Assembly: GCA_028280115.1 (NCBI GenBank)
Contig: JANQMJ010000030.1
Span: forward strand, 1-64,000
Direction: 5' to 3'
Origin: Parvularculaceae bacterium
Lineage (GTDB): Bacteria; Pseudomonadota; Alphaproteobacteria; Caulobacterales; Parvularculaceae
Length of the DNA: 64,000 nt
Shown here: positions 61,551 through 64,000 of the stretch, piece by piece
Layout of the letters: each line of letters begins with the position of its first letter
How positions within the stretch are numbered: the first letter of the stretch is position 1
Program-made: the position numbers and the translations under genes
Notes under the pieces: model-generated
Seen by the model: the letters and a program-made list of their open reading frames with translations, nothing else
The model's database searches: none
What the model was told of the DNA's origin: nothing

Positions 61551-62360
61551 CTAATCGCCCTCGAATACCGGCTTTTGCCTGGCGACAAACGCTTTATAGG
61601 CGCGCTCGAAATCTTTTGTCTGCATACAGATGGCCTGGGCCTGGGCCTCGGCTTCGATCGCCGTATCAAGGCTCATGTCCCATTCCATATTAAGCTGGTT
61701 CTTGGTCATGCCGTTGGCGAAGCCCGGTCCCGCCGCGAGCTTTTTGGCCATGTCCATGGCATGCGCTTCAAGCGCCTCGGCGGGGATAACGGCGTTGAAA
61801 TAACCCCAATTAAACCCTTCCTCGGCGCTGAAGCTGCGTCCGAAGAACAAAACTTCGCTGGCCCGGCCGTGGCCGATAATGCGCGGCAGGATCGCGCAGG
61901 CGCCCATGTCGCAGCCCGCCAGTCCCACGCGGTTGAACAGGAACGCGGTCTTGGCGTCGGGCGCCGCATAGCGCAGGTCCGCGGCCATGGCGATGATCGC
62001 GCCGGCGCCGGCCGATACGCCCTGGACCGCCGCGATGATCGGCTGGGGGCAGGCGCGCATGGCCTTGACGAGATCGCCGGTCATACGCGTGAAGTCGAGC
62101 AGTTCGGGCATCGACATGTTGGTGAGCGGGGCGATGATGTCATGGACGTCGCCGCCGGAAGAAAAATTGCCGCCATTGGCGCCGAAGACAACGACCTTGA
62201 CCGAGCGTTCATAGACAAGCGCGCGAAACGTATCGCGCAGTTCGGCGTAGGAGTCGAAAGTCAGGGGGTTTTTTCGCTCCGGCCGGTCAAGCGCAATGCG
62301 CGCGACGCCGGCGTTAAAGGTCCACAGAAAATGTTTCGGCTTGAACGTTTCCGGGTTCAT
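61551..62360 (-). CDS. Enoyl-CoA hydratase/isomerase family protein
   Basis: A 269-residue crotonase-fold enzyme. Oxyanion-hole segments are [11 protein letters not shown] and [21 protein letters not shown]; the second catalytic acid position ([20 protein letters not shown]) carries Asp/Cys rather than the usual Glu-Glu pair of hydratases, so isomerase, ring hydrolase or another crotonase reaction is possible. Part of the coupled aryl-CoA operon, with an ATGA overlap to the MarR gene. Close relatives often occur next to 2-aminobenzoyl-CoA or benzoyl-CoA enzymes. Confidence 0.85.
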   Translation of the reverse strand: MNPETFKPKHFLWTFNAGVARIALDRPERKNPLTFDSYAELRDTFRALVYERSVKVVVFGANGGNFSSGGDVHDIIAPLTNMSMPELLDFTRMTGDLVKAMRACPQPIIAAVQGVSAGAGAIIAMAADLRYAAPDAKTAFLFNRVGLAGCDMGACAILPRIIGHGRASEVLFFGRSFSAEEGFNWGYFNAVIPAEALEAHAMDMAKKLAAGPGFANGMTKNQLNMEWDMSLDTAIEAEAQAQAICMQTKDFERAYKAFVARQKPVFEGD

Positions 62361-62821
62361 GCGGCGTCCTTTCCTTCGTCCGAACGGTCGGCGGAAATCT
62401 GGATTTTGCCGAGCAGCTTTTTTAGCAGCGCCAGTTCGGATTCGCTTAGCTGCGAAAAAGCCCCGGCGACCCAGCGGCGATGATCGGCCGCCATGCGTTT
62501 GAACAGGTTTTCGCCCTTGCGCGTCAGGCGAAAGATCGCGACCCGGCCGTCTTCCGGGCTCGGCGCGCGCTTGACGAGACCGTCGCGCATGAGCGGCGCC
62601 GTCACCTGGGTCGTATTGCCTTCGGTCACCATCAATCGCTGGGAAAGCGCGCCGGCGCGCAAGCCTGCGGGTCCCGCGCGGTCGAGCGCCGAAAGCACGT
62701 CGAAGCGGGAAATCGACAGGCCGTATTCGCCGCGCAGCGCGGTGTCGACCGATTTCTTAAGGGCGTTGGAGGCGGTCAGCAGGGTCAGCCAGGCGCGCAG
62801 CGCGTCGCGATCGTTCTTCAT
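62357..62821 (-). CDS. MarR-family regulator
   Basis: A 154-residue winged-helix repressor. Residues about 25-110 form the MarR fold: [37 protein letters not shown] (recognition helix) and [20 protein letters not shown] (wing). ATG 62821 overlaps the SDR stop by 4 nt and gives the normal length; a much longer frame upstream is shadow of the SDR gene. It lies within the operon and most likely represses it at the palindrome 63574-63597. The inducer may be an aryl-CoA, as in related systems, but this is inferred. Confidence 0.9.
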   Translation of the reverse strand: MKNDRDALRAWLTLLTASNALKKSVDTALRGEYGLSISRFDVLSALDRAGPAGLRAGALSQRLMVTEGNTTQVTAPLMRDGLVKRAPSPEDGRVAIFRLTRKGENLFKRMAADHRRWVAGAFSQLSESELALLKKLLGKIQISADRSDEGKDAA

Positions 62822-63567
62822 GCGGTTCCTCCGCCGTCGATGACGATCGCCTGGCCGTTGACCCCGCCCGCCTCCTCGCCGGCGAGCCACAGCGCCGCAT
62901 CGGCGATTTCTTCCGGCCGGATCAGGCGTCTTTGCGGGTTGTCCTTGACCAGGGTCTTGATCGCCTCTTCGCGGCCGCGGCCGGTCTTCGCCGTAATAGT
63001 GTTGAGCGTCTTGTCGACCAGCGGCGTATCCACATAGCCCGGACAGATCGCGTTCGTCGTCACCCCGGTTTGGGCGAGTTCCAGCGCCAGGGTTTTCACC
63101 CAGCCCAGAACGCCGTGCTTGGCCGCGACATAGGCGCCGGCGTAAGACGAGGCCCTGAGCGAAGCGACGGAGGCGACGGCGATAAAGCGGCCCCAGCCGC
63201 GCGCAGTCATCGGCGGAATGGCTGCGCGCGCGCAAAGATAAACGCTGGTGAGATTGACCGCGATCATGCGGTCCCACATGTCGCGCGAGGTCTTCAGCGC
63301 CGGCGCGGTTTCCGCCGCCCCGGCGTTGGCGATGAATATATCGATGTCGCCGGCTTCTTTGACGCCGTCGATCACCGACCGTTCGTCGGTCACATCCATC
63401 TCGATGAATTCAAGACCGGTTTCCTGAAGGCGCGCCTTGTTTCTGCCGGCGACGAGGACTTCATGACCCGCGGCGGCGAATCTTTGCGCAACGGCGAGGC
63501 CGATGCCCGAGCCGCCGCCGGTCACCAATACGCGTCTGGCCTGATCCTTCATCGCCTCAAGTTCCAT
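62818..63567 (-). CDS. Short-chain dehydrogenase/reductase
   Basis: A 249-residue classical SDR. LVTGGGSGIGLAVAQRF is the NAD(P) motif, IFIANAGAAE the NAG motif, catalytic Ser in VASVASLRAS and the YxxxK pair in YAGAYVAAKHG; ICPGYVDTPLV follows. Probably a 3-hydroxyacyl-CoA or ring-hydroxyl dehydrogenase within the aryl-CoA route. ATG 63567 would make the message almost leaderless given the promoter at 63578-63605; ATG 63552 (MKDQARRV) is the alternative, with GAGG very close. First gene of the operon. Confidence 0.88.
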   Translation of the reverse strand: MELEAMKDQARRVLVTGGGSGIGLAVAQRFAAAGHEVLVAGRNKARLQETGLEFIEMDVTDERSVIDGVKEAGDIDIFIANAGAAETAPALKTSRDMWDRMIAVNLTSVYLCARAAIPPMTARGWGRFIAVASVASLRASSYAGAYVAAKHGVLGWVKTLALELAQTGVTTNAICPGYVDTPLVDKTLNTITAKTGRGREEAIKTLVKDNPQRRLIRPEEIADAALWLAGEEAGGVNGQAIVIDGGGTA

Positions 63568-63573
63568 GGTCGA

Positions 63574-63605
63574 ATTTATTTTAGTATTAAAATAAATATT
63601 GTCAA
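63574..63605 (-). promoter_or_regulatory. Promoter with MarR-type operator for the aryl-CoA operon
   Basis: A perfect palindrome with 10-bp arms, ATTTATTTTA (63574-63583) and TAAAATAAAT (63588-63597), separated by 4 nt. Reading leftward it is overlaid by -35 TTGACA (63605-63600) and -10 TAAAAT (63583-63578) with 16 nt between. The MarR protein two genes downstream is the expected ligand-controlled repressor. Confidence 0.8.
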
Positions 63606-63631
63606 CCGGGCGCCGATGCGCGGAGCGCGGT

Positions 63632-64000
63632 TCATTCCGGATCGGCGATCGGCCGCAAGCCGCCGTCGCGCCGGGCGAGGGCGATCGGCGACCAGGTAAA
63701 GAATTTGACCAACGCTAGAAGAGAGATCTTGCGCCCGGCCTGAATCGCGCGGCGTTGCGCCCCAAGGCCGGGATGACCGCGATAGCCGTCGACCAGCGCG
63801 CGCCCATAGGCCGGCCCGAGACCGATAAACCCATGGCGCGCCAGAAAATAAAGACTGGCGGCGCACTGCAGCGGAAACAAAAGGACAAGCGCGAGGAGCG
63901 GCATGTTTTTATAGATCACCCAGATGCGGTTCCTGTTGCCGTGATAAATCGTAAAGTCGCTCTTCTTGCCGGTCACGCCCGATCCTTCATGCAGCACGAT
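63632..64000 (-). CDS. Glycosyltransferase, C-terminal fragment (continues past window)
   Basis: The frame is open to the window edge, so only the last about 122 residues are visible. The stretch LHEGSGVTGKKSDFTIYHGNRNRIWVIYKNMP is the typical end of family 2 glycosyltransferases (rhamnosyl-transferase-like), followed by a membrane-proximal hydrophobic segment LLALVLLFPLQCAASLYFLA. The catalytic DxD part is outside. It likely acts in surface polysaccharide assembly; sugar and acceptor unknown. It ends 26 nt from the aryl-CoA promoter. Confidence 0.8.
   Translation of the reverse strand: MVLHEGSGVTGKKSDFTIYHGNRNRIWVIYKNMPLLALVLLFPLQCAASLYFLARHGFIGLGPAYGRALVDGYRGHPGLGAQRRAIQAGRKISLLALVKFFTWSPIALARRDGGLRPIADPE

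Noticed and set aside
60918..62483. 521-codon open frame on the + strand opposite the acyl-CoA dehydrogenase and hydratase genes
   Set aside because: Spans two real genes in the opposite direction and shows no family features.
1..64000. tRNA, rRNA, CRISPR, prophage, insertion sequence or toxin-antitoxin genes
   Set aside because: Intergenic gaps were read for such features; no cloverleaf-like, spacer-repeat, transposase, integrase or terminal inverted repeat with target duplication was seen.

Overview
The window is high-GC and gene-dense, with short intergenic gaps and many 4-nt start/stop overlaps. It is almost certainly chromosomal DNA of an alphaproteobacterium. Pointers are a very large TonB-dependent receptor of the Caulobacter/Hyphomonas/sphingomonad type, a cyclic beta-1,2-glucan synthase, a split indolepyruvate oxidoreductase with a long beta subunit, and short G/C-rich dyad repeats between convergent operons. 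A Hyphomonadaceae- or Parvularculaceae-like source is my guess, not a demonstrated fact. No tRNA, rRNA, insertion sequence, prophage or CRISPR array was seen.

Layout. 1-2.8 kb: the 3' part of a TonB-dependent receptor with its terminator. 3.1-14.7 kb: a universal stress protein followed by a huge cyclic glucan synthase (- strand), divergent from an APH-like/P-loop kinase fusion (+), with a perfect FNR-type box between them. 14.7-19.7 kb: alpha/beta hydrolase, GH13 glucosidase, glucokinase, alanine-type aminotransferase. 19.7-26.6 kb: one compact histidine operon, regulator-hisG-hisD-hisCB(fusion)-hisH-hisA-hisF-hisIE, with a promoter/operator overlap. 26.6-33.1 kb: a hydroxyproline-use cluster (trans-3-hydroxyproline dehydratase-like, M24 peptidase, D-amino-acid oxidase-like, DapA-like deaminase, 4-hydroxyproline epimerase, GntR). 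33.1-38.4 kb: a low-oxygen group (GCS2-CBS fusion, FNR-type regulator, RquA-like rhodoquinone methyltransferase, hemerythrin-like protein). 38.5-42.0 kb: homoserine dehydrogenase, proB, proA. 42.0-52.0 kb: a nucleoside-salvage operon (threonine synthase, deoA, cdd, deoB, deoC, ALDH16-type dehydrogenase, a small AT-richer orphan gene, adenosine deaminase, purine nucleoside phosphorylase). 52.1-63.6 kb: indolepyruvate oxidoreductase subunits and an isatin hydrolase/kynurenine formamidase-like enzyme (+), facing a coupled six-gene aryl-CoA operon (-) with a 2-aminobenzoyl-CoA monooxygenase/reductase-like fusion, RidA, acyl-CoA dehydrogenase, enoyl-CoA hydratase, MarR and SDR. The window ends in the C-terminal part of a glycosyltransferase.

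How they fit together. The FNR-type regulator at 35.3-36.0 kb keeps the E-x2-SR recognition residues that read TTGAT-N4-ATCAA, and exactly that site lies 23 kb away in front of the usp-glucan synthase pair. This suggests an oxygen-responsive regulon that may also cover the rhodoquinone and hemerythrin genes. The deo genes yield acetaldehyde at the DeoC step, and the next gene encodes an aldehyde dehydrogenase of ALDH16 architecture. The right-hand third looks like a tryptophan/indole/anthranilate catabolic region whose second half is probably controlled by its own MarR protein through a palindrome in its promoter.

Most promising for follow-up: the HisC-HisB fusion in a gammaproteobacterial-order operon, the FNR/RquA/hemerythrin group with the remote FNR box, ALDH16 directly after deoC, and the aryl-CoA/RidA operon.
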